NCBI GenBank assembly: GCA_016702745.1
Contig: JADJDJ010000002.1
Span: 186,001 to 250,000, forward strand
Origin: Chitinophagaceae bacterium
Lineage (GTDB): Bacteria; Bacteroidota; Bacteroidia; Chitinophagales; Chitinophagaceae
DNA: 64,000 bases
Direction: 5' to 3'
Part shown: one piece after another, positions 16,895 to 25,962 of the stretch
How positions within the stretch are numbered: the first letter of the stretch is position 1
How the letters are laid out: every line of letters begins with the position of its first letter
Program-made: the position numbers and the translations under genes
Notes under the pieces: generated by a model
The model's input: only the letters and a program-made list of their open reading frames with translations
Database searches by the model: none
Told to the model about the DNA's origin: nothing

Positions 16895-18169
16895 TTATAC
16901 CACTACCAGTTCATAAAAATCTTCCGGCTGCAGGTATTGCTGTGCCAGTGCCCGCAATTCTTCTGCTGATATGGTTTTGATGGTTTGAATAGAGTCGTAA
17001 AAATATTGGTCGGTACGTTTATTGAGCACAATATTCTTCCATCGGGCAATGATCTGAAAAGGACCGTCAAGGTCACCCAGGATACTGCCCATCATGTAAT
17101 TCCTCACTAATAGCAATTCTTCTTCATCGACCAGGTCATCTCTTAAAATTTTCATTTCCTTATACACTTCTTGAATAGTAGCTTCACAAACATCTTTACC
17201 TGCTTCCGTTGAAATCACCCAGGCTGAGTCATGTATATGATTTTGCAGGAAACTATGTATGCCATAGGTATAGCCTTTGTCTTCCCGGATATTACTCATC
17301 AGCCGGGAGCCGAAAAATCCGCCAAAAAGTGTATTGAGCACCATCGCCTTTACAAAATCAGGATGATGGCGGTTATAAAATGGCCGGGCCATCCGGATAG
17401 AACCCTGTACCCCCTCCGCATCATTGATGATCCTTGATTTTTTTTCAGCCACCGGTTCCCTGCTGATATTGTGCATGTCGCCGGCAGCATTCGGCAGATC
17501 ACCAAAATAGCGGTTGATCAGGTCAGGCCATCCCGTAGGAAGACGGCCTGCAATAAACATCACAAATTTTCCCTGCTGATAATATTGCTTGTAAAAAGCA
17601 ATCAGTTCTTCTCTGTTCAGCGAATCAAAATCTTCCAGCCGGGTGTATTTGCCATAGGGATGTTGTTCGCCATAAACATAAGCATCAATCAGCCGGCTGG
17701 CCACAAAATCGCTTTTCTTCAGGTTTACTTTCAGCCTTTGCGTCATGTTCTGCCGGTAAGTATCCAGCTCTTCCTGTGGCATTACCGAATCGGTGATCAG
17801 TTCACGAACCACCGGCAGCAATTCCTGAATATGTTTATTCAAACAGTGCAGGGTGATCGTAGCCGTTTCATTATAGCAGGCCCGGTTGAGATAGGCGCCA
17901 TAGTATTCAAAATGCTCGTTCAGCTGAAAAGCTGTTTTATTGCTGGTTCCGTTTCTTAATAAAAAATTACTGGTAGCGGCGACCAGGTTTTTATCCTCGA
18001 ACCAGTTACCGGCATAGAATACCCATTCTACGGACATCACTTCTTCTGCACCTGCATTCACTGCATACACTTCGACTCCGTTCTTTAAAACAATCTTTTC
18101 AGCCTGCTTTAACCGGAGATCAAAATCCACTGCATCTACAATGACCGGTGCCTGTTTCCTGTCTGGCAT
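16895..18169 (-). CDS. M16 family peptidase, catalytically inactive subunit
   Basis: 424 residues with the M16 fold (VLKNGVEVYAV..VEWVFYAGNWFEDKNLVAATSNFLLRNGTSNKTAFQLNEHFEYYGAYL). At the position of the zinc motif HxxEH the sequence has NFLLRNG, so the metal ligands are missing. The C-terminal half keeps GFFGSRLMSNIREDKGYTYG, the substrate-binding R..Y motif of the non-catalytic chain. In bacteria such proteins pair with an active M16 chain as a heterodimer, like mitochondrial processing peptidase alpha and beta. The active partner is directly upstream, 11 bases away on the same strand. No signal peptide is present on either, so the dimer is probably cytoplasmic. Confidence 0.9.
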   Translation of the reverse strand: MPDRKQAPVIVDAVDFDLRLKQAEKIVLKNGVEVYAVNAGAEEVMSVEWVFYAGNWFEDKNLVAATSNFLLRNGTSNKTAFQLNEHFEYYGAYLNRACYNETATITLHCLNKHIQELLPVVRELITDSVMPQEELDTYRQNMTQRLKVNLKKSDFVASRLIDAYVYGEQHPYGKYTRLEDFDSLNREELIAFYKQYYQQGKFVMFIAGRLPTGWPDLINRYFGDLPNAAGDMHNISREPVAEKKSRIINDAEGVQGSIRMARPFYNRHHPDFVKAMVLNTLFGGFFGSRLMSNIREDKGYTYGIHSFLQNHIHDSAWVISTEAGKDVCEATIQEVYKEMKILRDDLVDEEELLLVRNYMMGSILGDLDGPFQIIARWKNIVLNKRTDQYFYDSIQTIKTISAEELRALAQQYLQPEDFYELVVV

Positions 18170-18180
18170 AAATTCCTTTC

Positions 18181-19419
18181 TTAATTATTGGATAGATAAT
18201 GTATCGTATTACTGTTGCTTTCCCGGAAAATGTTCCGGCTTTCCTGAAGAATATCTTCTGCACTGACTGATGCATATTTCTCCAGTTCAAAATTCATCCA
18301 GGAAGCATCCCCTAACAGTTCATAATAAGCCAGGCTGTTCGCTCGGCTCATCACGCTCATGTCTTCAAAAGCAATCATGCTTTCAGTTTTGTTCTTTACT
18401 TTCTGTAATTCACTGGCGGAAACCAGTTCATTTTTCATTTTATCCAGTTCTGCTTCTACCGCTTTTTCAGCTTCATCTATCTGTACGCCTTTTACCAGTT
18501 TTCCTTCAATAGCCATCAGTCCGGCATCGGTACTGCCGAAATGAAAACACTCAATACTGCTGAATAATTTTTTTTCTTTCACCAGCGACTGATACAACCT
18601 GGAAGAACCACCTCCGCTGAGAATATCGCCCAGCAGATCTGCGATATAGTATCTTCTGTCGAGGCGGCCCGCCATATGCCAGCATTTATAAAACGCATCC
18701 AGCGGTACATTGGATTGAATCACTTGTTTGCGGGCTGCGGTCTGCTCCGGTTCCTGCGGCAGGTTACGCTTGTATTTTTCTCCGGATGGTATATCCCCAA
18801 ACCATTTTTCTGCCAGGGACTTTACTTTTTCAACGGTTACATTTCCGGCTACCACCAATACAGCATTGACAGGACGGTAATGTTTGAAAAAGAAATGCTC
18901 CACATCAGCCAGAGCCGCATTTTCAATATGGGATAATTCTTTACCGATCGTCATCCAGCGGTAAGGGTGTGTGGTATAAGCCAGTTCCCGCATTTTATGC
19001 CAGACATCTCCATACGGTTTGGTGAGATAATGTTCCTTGAACTCCTCACACACGACCTTGCGTTGTACATCCAGGCTTTTTTTACTAAAGGCCAGGGAGA
19101 GCATGCGGTCGCTTTCCAGCCAGAAAGCAGTTTCCAGGTTATCGGCCGGTAACTGAATATAGTAGTTGGTGAGGTCGTTGGTGGTATAGGCATTGTTCTC
19201 GCCACCGGCCATCTGCAGTGGTTCATCATAACTGGGAATATTGACTGATCCCCCGAACATGAGGTGCTCAAACAAATGCGCAAAACCGGTACGTTCAGGA
19301 TCTTCATCCCTGGCACCCACATCATACATCAGGTTCACCACGGCCATGGGTGTGCTGAGATCCTGGTGTACAATAACCCGCAAACCATTGGACAATGTAA
19401 ATTTTTCAAACTGTATCAT
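18181..19419 (-). CDS. M16 family zinc metallopeptidase, active subunit
   Basis: 412 residues from the ATG at 19419 (MIQFEKFTLSNGLRVIVHQD). An open extension upstream to 19458 adds an unrelated stretch and is rejected. The zinc site is HLFEH at residues 48-52 (His48, Glu51, His52), with the downstream glutamate region ENNAYTTNDLTNYYIQLPADNLE typical of pitrilysin/processing-peptidase family members. They degrade or trim peptides. With the inactive chain at 16895-18169 it should form a heterodimer. The gene order active then inactive, with an 11-base gap, supports cotranslation. Confidence 0.93.
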   Translation of the reverse strand: MIQFEKFTLSNGLRVIVHQDLSTPMAVVNLMYDVGARDEDPERTGFAHLFEHLMFGGSVNIPSYDEPLQMAGGENNAYTTNDLTNYYIQLPADNLETAFWLESDRMLSLAFSKKSLDVQRKVVCEEFKEHYLTKPYGDVWHKMRELAYTTHPYRWMTIGKELSHIENAALADVEHFFFKHYRPVNAVLVVAGNVTVEKVKSLAEKWFGDIPSGEKYKRNLPQEPEQTAARKQVIQSNVPLDAFYKCWHMAGRLDRRYYIADLLGDILSGGGSSRLYQSLVKEKKLFSSIECFHFGSTDAGLMAIEGKLVKGVQIDEAEKAVEAELDKMKNELVSASELQKVKNKTESMIAFEDMSVMSRANSLAYYELLGDASWMNFELEKYASVSAEDILQESRNIFRESNSNTIHYLSNN

Positions 19420-19524
19420 ACAATTATTTACGTTCCTTCTAAGATAATGCGCCCCCAATGCTTTCGCAAAGGAGGGCCATGTAAAGTTATTGAAATTCCT
19501 GTTAAAGCCGTGACCGAAAAGAGG

Positions 19525-20724
19525 TCAGTGCAGGATACTGCGAACCCTTATTTCCTTTTCTTCCATCACACCGTCGCGAAGGATGATGAGCTTTACTTTT
19601 TCGTTCGGGGTTTGAAGAGCGATCTTATACTGATTGAGGTTTTGATTAAACACTTTATTGACGGCAACGACTTCATCACCTTCTTTTAGTCCGGCCGTTT
19701 CAGCCGGTGACCCTGAGGCCACATCACCCACAATAATTTTCCCCTCTACCAGGTAAAGTTCCAGCCCGGTATAGGAATAGTCAAAAAGATCAGTGAAATG
19801 GCTATTGGGAGTTATGAAAATATCCCCGCCCGGATAGTTCAGGATCACATTAAACCGCCGCATGATATCATTTCCCAGCAAGCCGCCCATATGCGGATAA
19901 GAGGTTACATTGTATACATCATCAAAAATAAAGGCTGGCACATTCCTGAATTTATATGGACCCACTTTTACTTCTTTCACAATGGTCAGTTCCATATCAA
20001 TTTTTCCGCCCAATCCCTCCCCTTCTTTCTGCCAGCGCTTTCTTTTTTTATCCAGCAGGCTGCTGTCATCAATAAAATCCCTTGAAAATAATATACAGAG
20101 ACCAGCCCCCAGATCGAAAAGAAAACGGGAATTAATGGTACGGTCATCCCTGACCCGCATGGGCTGGGTGACCAACTGGGCAATAGTGGGTTTGAGCAGG
20201 TAGCCTGCGCGTGGATAGCGAATGGTACCCGGAGTGGCGAATGTGATCCTTGCGCTATCGTAATCCAGTTTAACGATATAGCGGCTCAGTACTGCATAAC
20301 CAATGATCCCATCAATCCTTTCTCCGTATACAGTAGTGAGTATACTATAGTCGTTAATATGAAAATTCAGACTATCGATTGTCAATCCCGGTAATCGTAG
20401 TGAGCGGTTGTATAAGAAACTTACATTCCGGATACCTGCAATGCCCCGGATGGTGCGATTAGACGGACTGGGTTGCAGTTTCAAATAATCAGCCGTGGTG
20501 GAGTCGAGTGAAATACCACTGCTGCCTGTATCCAGGATAAAATTGAGCGTATCAGCGATATTGTCCAGCTTCGCCTGCATGATGATGATACCCCCCGTGA
20601 GCTGGATAAAGGGTATAGAGGTGATAAATTTAGATGGGGGTTCAATAAATTCTTCCTGTGCACGCCCGCTGAAGGGCTGCAGGAACAGGAGTATCATGGC
20701 AAGACTATAAACAATCCGTTTCAT
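19525..20724 (-). CDS. Exported retropepsin-like aspartyl protease with C-terminal PDZ domain
   Basis: 399 residues. The start at 20724 (ATG) gives MKRIVYSLAMILLFLQPFSGRAQ, a signal peptide. A GTG one codon upstream is possible but weaker. Two aspartic half-sites are visible: NFILDTGSSG (Asp65) and FLFDLGAGL (Asp204), each on the expected hydrophobic strand, giving an internal dimer of retropepsin-like lobes. In the second, Leu replaces the usual Thr/Ser. Residues about 310-399 are a PDZ domain (VEGKIIVGDVASGSPAETAGLKEGDEVVAVNKVFNQNLNQYKIALQ). Bacteroidota commonly encode such PDZ-aspartyl proteins in the periplasm, but their substrates are unknown. Confidence 0.9.
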   Translation of the reverse strand: MKRIVYSLAMILLFLQPFSGRAQEEFIEPPSKFITSIPFIQLTGGIIIMQAKLDNIADTLNFILDTGSSGISLDSTTADYLKLQPSPSNRTIRGIAGIRNVSFLYNRSLRLPGLTIDSLNFHINDYSILTTVYGERIDGIIGYAVLSRYIVKLDYDSARITFATPGTIRYPRAGYLLKPTIAQLVTQPMRVRDDRTINSRFLFDLGAGLCILFSRDFIDDSSLLDKKRKRWQKEGEGLGGKIDMELTIVKEVKVGPYKFRNVPAFIFDDVYNVTSYPHMGGLLGNDIMRRFNVILNYPGGDIFITPNSHFTDLFDYSYTGLELYLVEGKIIVGDVASGSPAETAGLKEGDEVVAVNKVFNQNLNQYKIALQTPNEKVKLIILRDGVMEEKEIRVRSILH

Positions 20725-20867
20725 CACGGTATTTTAATGTTTGGGGTATTCCCCACTCTTATGACAATTATTTTGCATAAAATGATGCAAACACGCTTTC
20801 CGCTTACATAATAATTAAACAATTTACCGGCCTGCTGAACCCGTTCGGCCCTTTTTTGTTGAACCTG

Positions 20868-20875
20868 TACCTTTG
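20868..20875 (+). promoter_or_regulatory. TAnnTTTG promoter element of mqnC (leaderless geometry)
   Basis: TACCTTTG matches the consensus and ends 4 bases before the ATG at 20880, so the transcript probably begins at or beside the start codon. Confidence 0.65.
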
Positions 20876-20879
20876 CACT

Positions 20880-22004
20880 ATGCAGTTAAATGAAATATAT
20901 GACAAAGCGGCTTCTTTTGGTTTCCTGACAGTGGAAGAAGGGGTTTACCTCTACCATCATGCTCCCCTGGCCGACCTGATGCTGATTGCTGATGAATTAC
21001 GTAAAAAACAGGTTCCCCATGGCAAAGTAACCTGGCAGATCGACCGGAATGTGAACACCACCAATGTTTGTATTGCCAATTGTAAGTTCTGTAATTTTTA
21101 CCGTATTCCCGGGCATGCCGAAGCCTATATCACCGATATGCCCACCTATCGCCGCAAGATTGAAGAAACCCTGAAATATGGTGGCGATCAGCTTTTATTG
21201 CAGGGCGGCCATCACCCGGACCTGGGTCTTCAATACTATATTGATACATTCAAAGCCATTAAAGCCGAATACCCCAATATAAAATTGCATGCTCTGGGGC
21301 CCCCGGAAGTGGCACATATTACCAAACTGGAAAAATCAACCCACCGGGAAGTACTGATGGCGCTGAAAGATGCGGGACTTGATTCATTACCCGGTGCCGG
21401 TGCTGAGATCCTGATCGACCGGGTTCGCCGCCTGATCAGCAAAGGAAAATGCGGATCACAGGAATGGCTGGACATCATGCATGAAGCGCACAAATTAAAT
21501 ATCACCACCTCAGCCACCATGATGTTTGGTCATGTGGAAACCATTGAAGAAAGATTTGAGCACCTGGTTAAAATCAGGGAAGTACAGAGCAGGAAACCGG
21601 AAACAGCCAAGGGATTCCTGGCCTTTATTCCCTGGACTTTTCAGGATGTGGATACCTTGCTTGCCCGGATCAGGGGCGTACAAAACCTGACCACTGCTGA
21701 AGAATATATCCGCATGATTGCGCTGAGCAGGATCATGTTGCCCAATGTAAAAAACATACAAGCCAGCTGGTTAACGGTAGGCAAACAAACCGCTTCTGTT
21801 TGTCTGCATGCAGGTGCCAACGATTATGGTTCCATCATGATTGAAGAGAATGTGGTCAGCGCTGCCGGAGCCCCGCATCGTTTTACTTACAAAAGTATTC
21901 AGGATGCAATCCGGGAAGCCGGCTTTGAACCACAGTTGCGAAACCAGCAGTATGAGTGGAGGGAGATTCCGGAAACAATTGAAGAGCAGGTGATCAATTA
22001 TTAA
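20880..22004 (+). CDS. mqnC: Dehypoxanthine futalosine cyclase
   Basis: 374 residues from the ATG at 20880. A TTG 24 bases upstream is open but would place the promoter inside the gene. MqnC is the radical SAM enzyme of the futalosine pathway that cyclises dehypoxanthine futalosine on the way to menaquinone. The 4Fe-4S motif is CIANCKFC (Cys64, Cys68, Cys71). Other family blocks visible: VNTTNVC, FCNFYR, QGGHHPDLGLQYY, SLPGAGAEIL, ATMMFGHVE, FIPWTFQ and QASWLTVG. The related MqnE is not in this window. Its presence shows that the organism makes menaquinone by the futalosine route. A weak hairpin terminator follows at 22014. Confidence 0.95.
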   Translation: MQLNEIYDKAASFGFLTVEEGVYLYHHAPLADLMLIADELRKKQVPHGKVTWQIDRNVNTTNVCIANCKFCNFYRIPGHAEAYITDMPTYRRKIEETLKYGGDQLLLQGGHHPDLGLQYYIDTFKAIKAEYPNIKLHALGPPEVAHITKLEKSTHREVLMALKDAGLDSLPGAGAEILIDRVRRLISKGKCGSQEWLDIMHEAHKLNITTSATMMFGHVETIEERFEHLVKIREVQSRKPETAKGFLAFIPWTFQDVDTLLARIRGVQNLTTAEEYIRMIALSRIMLPNVKNIQASWLTVGKQTASVCLHAGANDYGSIMIEENVVSAAGAPHRFTYKSIQDAIREAGFEPQLRNQQYEWREIPETIEEQVINY

Positions 22005-22013
22005 TCAGCTTTT

Positions 22014-22050
22014 CAAAGATCATGCGCATCTTTGCCTGTATTTTATTTTC
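22014..22050 (+). terminator. Weak hairpin terminator after mqnC
   Basis: CAAAGAT (22014-22020) pairs with ATCTTTG (22028-22034) around a 7-base loop, followed by a T-rich stretch (TGTATTTTATTTTC). It begins 9 bases after the mqnC stop. The stem is short, so this is tentative. Confidence 0.4.
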
Positions 22051-22070
22051 AGAAGACAGTTTCTCAGATT

Positions 22071-22078
22071 TAATTTTG
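22071..22078 (+). promoter_or_regulatory. TAnnTTTG promoter element of the DUF3817 gene
   Basis: TAATTTTG matches the Bacteroidota -7 consensus exactly, 25 bases upstream of the ATG at 22104. Confidence 0.55.
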
Positions 22079-22103
22079 ACCGGTTTATACTGATGAATCA
22101 TAT

Positions 22104-22400
22104 ATGAAAAAAACATTTTCCTGGTTTAGAAAAACAGCTTTTGCAGAAGGAGTTTCTTTTTTAGTCCTGCTCTTTATTGCCATGCCACTGAAATATTTTG
22201 CCGGTATGCCCATGGCAGTAACAATAGTTGGTGGTTTGCATGGAGTACTCTTTGTTGCTTTTTTTATACTGGCCCGCGAAGTAAAATCTGATTATAAAAA
22301 AGATTTCAAATGGCTGGCAAAGGCCGGGCTGGCTTCCATTATTCCCTTTGGCACATTTTATATGGACAAAGAATGGAAAAAGGAAGAAGCGGCTGGTTGA
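22104..22400 (+). CDS. DUF3817 small integral membrane protein
   Basis: 98 residues with three membrane helices (GVSFLVLLFIAMPLKYF, MAVTIVGGLHGVLFVAFFIL, WLAKAGLASIIPFGTFYMD). The sequence FRKTAFAEGVSFLVLLFIAMPLKY..GGLHGVLFVAFF..IPFGTFYMDKEWKKEE is the DUF3817 (YdzA-like) signature, with the conserved E-G-xx-F near the N-terminus and H-G-x-L in helix two. Function is unknown. The next gene begins 14 bases after its stop, in another frame, and is probably cotranscribed. Confidence 0.9.
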   Translation: MKKTFSWFRKTAFAEGVSFLVLLFIAMPLKYFAGMPMAVTIVGGLHGVLFVAFFILAREVKSDYKKDFKWLAKAGLASIIPFGTFYMDKEWKKEEAAG

Positions 22401-22414
22401 TCAATTTATTTGAT

Positions 22415-23115
22415 GTGAAACAAATATTTTACATCCTGTTTATATTATGGGGACTTTGCTCCCTGACCTCCGGCTGCCGTAAAAAAAATGACCCCCTCTT
22501 TGATGGAGTGAACTGCACCGGTAATTGTTTCATTTTAACAGGCACGCTGATTGACTCCGCTGCCGTTACGGGAATCAGCGGGGCAAGACTTCAATTTTAT
22601 TTTAATGAATTCAGGGGAGGCACATTCGGAGCTAAAAGAATTTTGCTCGGGCAAACAACCAGTTCTTCAACAGGTCAGTATCAGTTTCGTTTCGATGGCA
22701 GCCGATTTGCCCGGGTATCCGGATGGTATTCGGCTGAAGCCTATAAGGATGACCTTTTCAATCATCCATTGACCACAAATGAAGTGGCCGTTTTTGATCT
22801 CGACAGTTCCCATTATAATATCCCTTTTGTACAACAACTTACCTTGTTTCGTCCTGCCACCCTGAAAATCAGGGTCATTGCCAGCACTGTTACCAACTTC
22901 CAGTTCCTGACGGTTAGTTATGGCTATGGTAAAGGAGGGGTTGGGTTGTGCTGAACGGTGGCCGGAATATCGATACCATTCTAAACTATAAAACAGCAGG
23001 TGATCTTCCCAGTTTTATCCAAGCTGATGCCAGGGGTAACGGTGTCAATATCTCGCTTTATGATACCCTTGTGATTCCGGCCCGCGGCACCCGTCAGATC
23101 GAAATGCGGTTCTGA
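22415..23115 (+). CDS. Hypothetical lipoprotein with one frameshift
   Basis: A GTG at 22415 starts a lipoprotein signal (VKQIFYILFILWGLCSLTSGC), with lipobox TSGC. An ATG-type extension further up lies inside the DUF3817 gene and is rejected. The first frame stops with TGA at 22952-22954. Adding one G in the run at 22937-22940 continues the protein as YGKGGGWVVLNGG and on to a stop at 23113-23115, giving about 233 residues. The mature part looks like one or two immunoglobulin/transthyretin-like strand sandwiches (GTLIDSAAVTGISGARLQFYFNE), common in Bacteroidota surface lipoproteins. Function is not recognised. Confidence 0.6.
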
Positions 23116-23166
23116 TCAATAAGCCCCCGGCTTATTTTCGTAACTTTCATCTTCATCAAAACCGGA

Positions 23167-23628
23167 ATGATGAAACAGCATCTTTTTCTATACGGTATTT
23201 TTTTACTCCTCGCTTCCTGTGGCAGTAATCAAACCAACGAGCCTGAAGCAAATAATGACAACCTTACGGAACAACAAAGCTGGCAGGCATCAATGGATGA
23301 TTCAAGCGGCAATATAATATTGAAGAGAACCGGTGCTCCATTTCCCGATAGTCTTTCCATCAATGCAGTAACAGCACTCCTGAACAAACACTATCCTGAT
23401 ATACAATTACAGGTATTGCACCAATCGGGAGATACTTTATATGTAAAGATTCCAGAAGCTACTTATCTCACGCAACAAATGGGTTCTACCGGGCCCGAGT
23501 TATATTTTGGAGAAGCCGTGTATAACCTGACGGAAATACCCGGTATTCGCTTTATCAATTTTGCATTGACGGAGGGAGATCATGCCGGCCCTGATACTTA
23601 TAACAGGGACAGTTTCAAACCCGAATAA
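23167..23628 (+). CDS. Hypothetical lipoprotein
   Basis: 153 residues (or 152 if the second ATG is used). The signal MMKQHLFLYGIFLLLASC ends in lipobox LASC, so the Cys at residue 18 should be lipidated. The mature part starts with a low-complexity Asn/Gln/Glu linker, then a compact domain (residues about 45-140: SINAVTALLNKHYPDIQLQVLHQSGDTLYVKIPEATYLTQQMGS). The last phrase resembles small GerMN-like domains, but similarity is too weak to call. A 7-of-8 promoter match, TAACTTTC, lies at 23141-23148. It is convergent with the cytochrome gene. Confidence 0.75.
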   Translation: MMKQHLFLYGIFLLLASCGSNQTNEPEANNDNLTEQQSWQASMDDSSGNIILKRTGAPFPDSLSINAVTALLNKHYPDIQLQVLHQSGDTLYVKIPEATYLTQQMGSTGPELYFGEAVYNLTEIPGIRFINFALTEGDHAGPDTYNRDSFKPE

Positions 23629-23676
23629 AAATCCTGATTCAAAACTGTCCCTTATTACTGTTGGTATTGGTTCTGC

Positions 23677-24630
23677 TTATTTGGGAAACTTCTCTACTTT
23701 GTTCGTGACGGGTTTCACGGTTCTTAAAAATGCATAGATCGCTTTCAGATCATCCTCTTTCATATTTCCATACATACTCCAGGGCATGAATGTATTCTGC
23801 CGGCCGGGTCTTGTTTGCAACATGGCTTCGGAAGCATTCGTTTTAAATTTGTTCACAAACATTTCTTCTGTCCATGCACCAATACCCGTAGCTGTATCCG
23901 GTGTGATATTGGCTACTGCTACTTTGAAAACAGGGTTATCAAAAACAGTACCACCAGAAAATACTTTGGAGAAGTCCGGACCCTTAGGCCCCATCGGTGT
24001 ATGACAATCGGCACAGGCCGCCGACCTGGTCAGATAGGCACCATAGGCCACTTTATCCGCGGGGTCAGGCATTTTGTTCTGATCCAGGTTTCCATCGGGG
24101 AGTGGTCCAAACATACTCATCGGCACATCCAATTTACGGGCAGGAGTGGTATGTTCCACCGGTTTTAATGAACGGATATAGGCCACAATCGCCAGGATAT
24201 CACTCTTGTCCATTTTACTGTAAGAATGATAGGGCATGATGGGGAAAATAGTATCGCCTTTTTTATTAATACCCCTGGTGATGGCCCTGAGTAATTCTTC
24301 ATCTGACCAGTCCTTCAGTGCAGCAGGTGTAATATTAGGAGGCGTGACTTCGCCCGGAACAAATTCCCCTTTGCCGAACGCAAAAGCAGCACCGCCTCCT
24401 TCTGTACCCGGAACAATGGGCATAGAAAAATGGCCGGTATCGCGGATACTGTGACAATCGATACAAACGGTTACATGATTGGCCAGGTATTCACCTCTGG
24501 CCACCATCTTTTGAAGGGAATCTGCAGAGCTTGTGGAAGTTGTTTCGGCTTTCTTTTCCTTACAGGAGGAAAAATAAAGGGCAGCCATTGCCATCATGGC
24601 AAGTACTGCCAGTGTGAGGCGCTTTTTCAT
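23677..24630 (-). CDS. Di-haem c-type cytochrome lipoprotein
   Basis: 317 residues. The signal ends in lipobox YFSSC (Cys23). Two cytochrome c domains are visible, each with a CxxCH haem site: CIDCH at residues 56-60 and CADCH at 206-210. Candidate distal methionines follow in FPIMPYHSYSKM and FMPWSMYGNM. Each domain ends with the helix ending AYIRSLKPV or AFLRTVKPV. The tandem layout matches the cytochrome subunits that pass electrons from periplasmic dehydrogenases. No dehydrogenase is adjacent, so its donor is unknown. The gene upstream on the same strand is the PagL-like gene (24686), 55 bases away. Confidence 0.9.
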   Translation of the reverse strand: MKKRLTLAVLAMMAMAALYFSSCKEKKAETTSTSSADSLQKMVARGEYLANHVTVCIDCHSIRDTGHFSMPIVPGTEGGGAAFAFGKGEFVPGEVTPPNITPAALKDWSDEELLRAITRGINKKGDTIFPIMPYHSYSKMDKSDILAIVAYIRSLKPVEHTTPARKLDVPMSMFGPLPDGNLDQNKMPDPADKVAYGAYLTRSAACADCHTPMGPKGPDFSKVFSGGTVFDNPVFKVAVANITPDTATGIGAWTEEMFVNKFKTNASEAMLQTRPGRQNTFMPWSMYGNMKEDDLKAIYAFLRTVKPVTNKVEKFPK

Positions 24631-24685
24631 TGTTGGTTTGGTTTTGGTACTGAAAAGGTAAAGAATATCAGAAAGCCGCCAAAAC

Positions 24686-25887
24686 TTAGTTCAGTACATA
24701 ACCCAGGTTAAACGTAAGCGGAATTTTTACGCCATCGTTTTGCGGAAAGAGATTTCCGTTGGAATAATGAGCAATCCGGATGCCTCCCAGCACTCTTTTT
24801 CCTTACCGGCAAAAACACCAATACCCATAAAATCATGAAAAGTGAATTTGCGGCCGAGTGGCACGTTGTCAACTTTCGTCTTTGATATAAAAGTTGGACC
24901 GGCCACGGCATACTCTAGGAAAAAATCAGCATTCCTGCTACGAACAGCATTGAAACGAAGTACCGGGTTTAATGAAAACGTGAAAATGGTTTCGCCCTTG
25001 TCCCGGCTTTTCCAGATACCGGTGTGCAGGCCCCAGTCCATTGCAAAGACTTTACGGGCATGAAATATATTCCGCTGATAGCTGATAGAAAATCCTGTTT
25101 TCACATGCGCATCACCTCCCCAGAAAATGGGCACTGGTCCTTTGGACAAAGCATCATTCACCCCATAGCCAAGTGCATTGGTCGTAAATCCTGCCATGAG
25201 GAAATGTTTGGGAAATGAAAGACCGGTTTTGGCATTCCTTTCCACTTTTTCTTTGGATAAAGGATATAGGTTATAGTTAAATCCACCGGCAATAAACAAG
25301 GTATGCGGCTGACGGGTTTTTTTATGTTCTGGTGTCCAGGCCGTACTCAGTTGCAGGTCCCATTTATTATTCAGGTGGTATTGGATCGCCCCGCCAAAAA
25401 GCCCGGTACCATAGTTGGCATTTTTAACCACCGGAACGCCGTTGATCTCAAATCCGTTCCGGGTAATCACACCAAGGCCTGCTTCACCGGTAATGGATAT
25501 TTTTTTACTCAATGGCAATCTTCCCTGCAGGGTCAGTCCGGCAATATTCATCCAGACAGAATGGTTTTGCAGATCGCCGTTTACATTCCTGTATTGCACC
25601 CAGTTTACGGGGCGCATATAAGTAATTCTTGCCGACAGGTATTTATTGATTGGCAGACCATAGAGAACAATTCTGACAGCAGTATGCGGAACAGTAACGC
25701 CATCAGCCTGAAACCCCGGTTCCAGTTGTTGCATGGAGAAGGGATAGTTGATATAACCGATATTGACCCCGAAATATGCGTTCTTCAAACCGGTTGGATA
25801 TTGAATACGGTTATCCTGTGCCAGGGCTGTTACAAAGAAGCTGAAAAAGAAAATGGTAAGTATCGCTATTCTCTTGTTGCGGTGCAT
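24686..25887 (-). CDS. PagL-like acyloxyacyl hydrolase / lipid A deacylase, one frameshift
   Basis: The signal peptide is MHRNKRIAILTIFFFSFFVTALAQ. The unedited frame ends at 24727 after a meaningless tail. Adding one T in the run at 24796-24800 (A on the coding strand) restores the sequence as VLGGIRIAHYSNGNLFPQ and on to a stop at 24686, for about 400 residues. HYSNGN is the active-site motif of PagL-type outer-membrane lipid A 3-O-deacylases, in which the His and Ser are catalytic. The preceding FTFHDFMGIGVFAGKEK is also typical of the Bacteroidota members. The protein is therefore an outer-membrane beta-barrel that probably trims lipid A acyl chains. The N-terminal 190 residues form an extra barrel-like domain not seen in the short Pseudomonas PagL. 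Confidence 0.75.
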
Positions 25888-25909
25888 GGTTGTCCTGTTT
25901 CGTGTGCCG

Positions 25910-25917
25910 CAAAAATA
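25910..25917 (-). promoter_or_regulatory. TAnnTTTG promoter element of the PagL-like gene
   Basis: The minus strand reads TATTTTTG, an exact consensus match, ending 22 bases before the ATG at 25887. Confidence 0.6.
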
Positions 25918-25962
25918 GCCGGTTTACAGATAGTTCCGGGGCCATTTATTTCTGGTGCGTTC

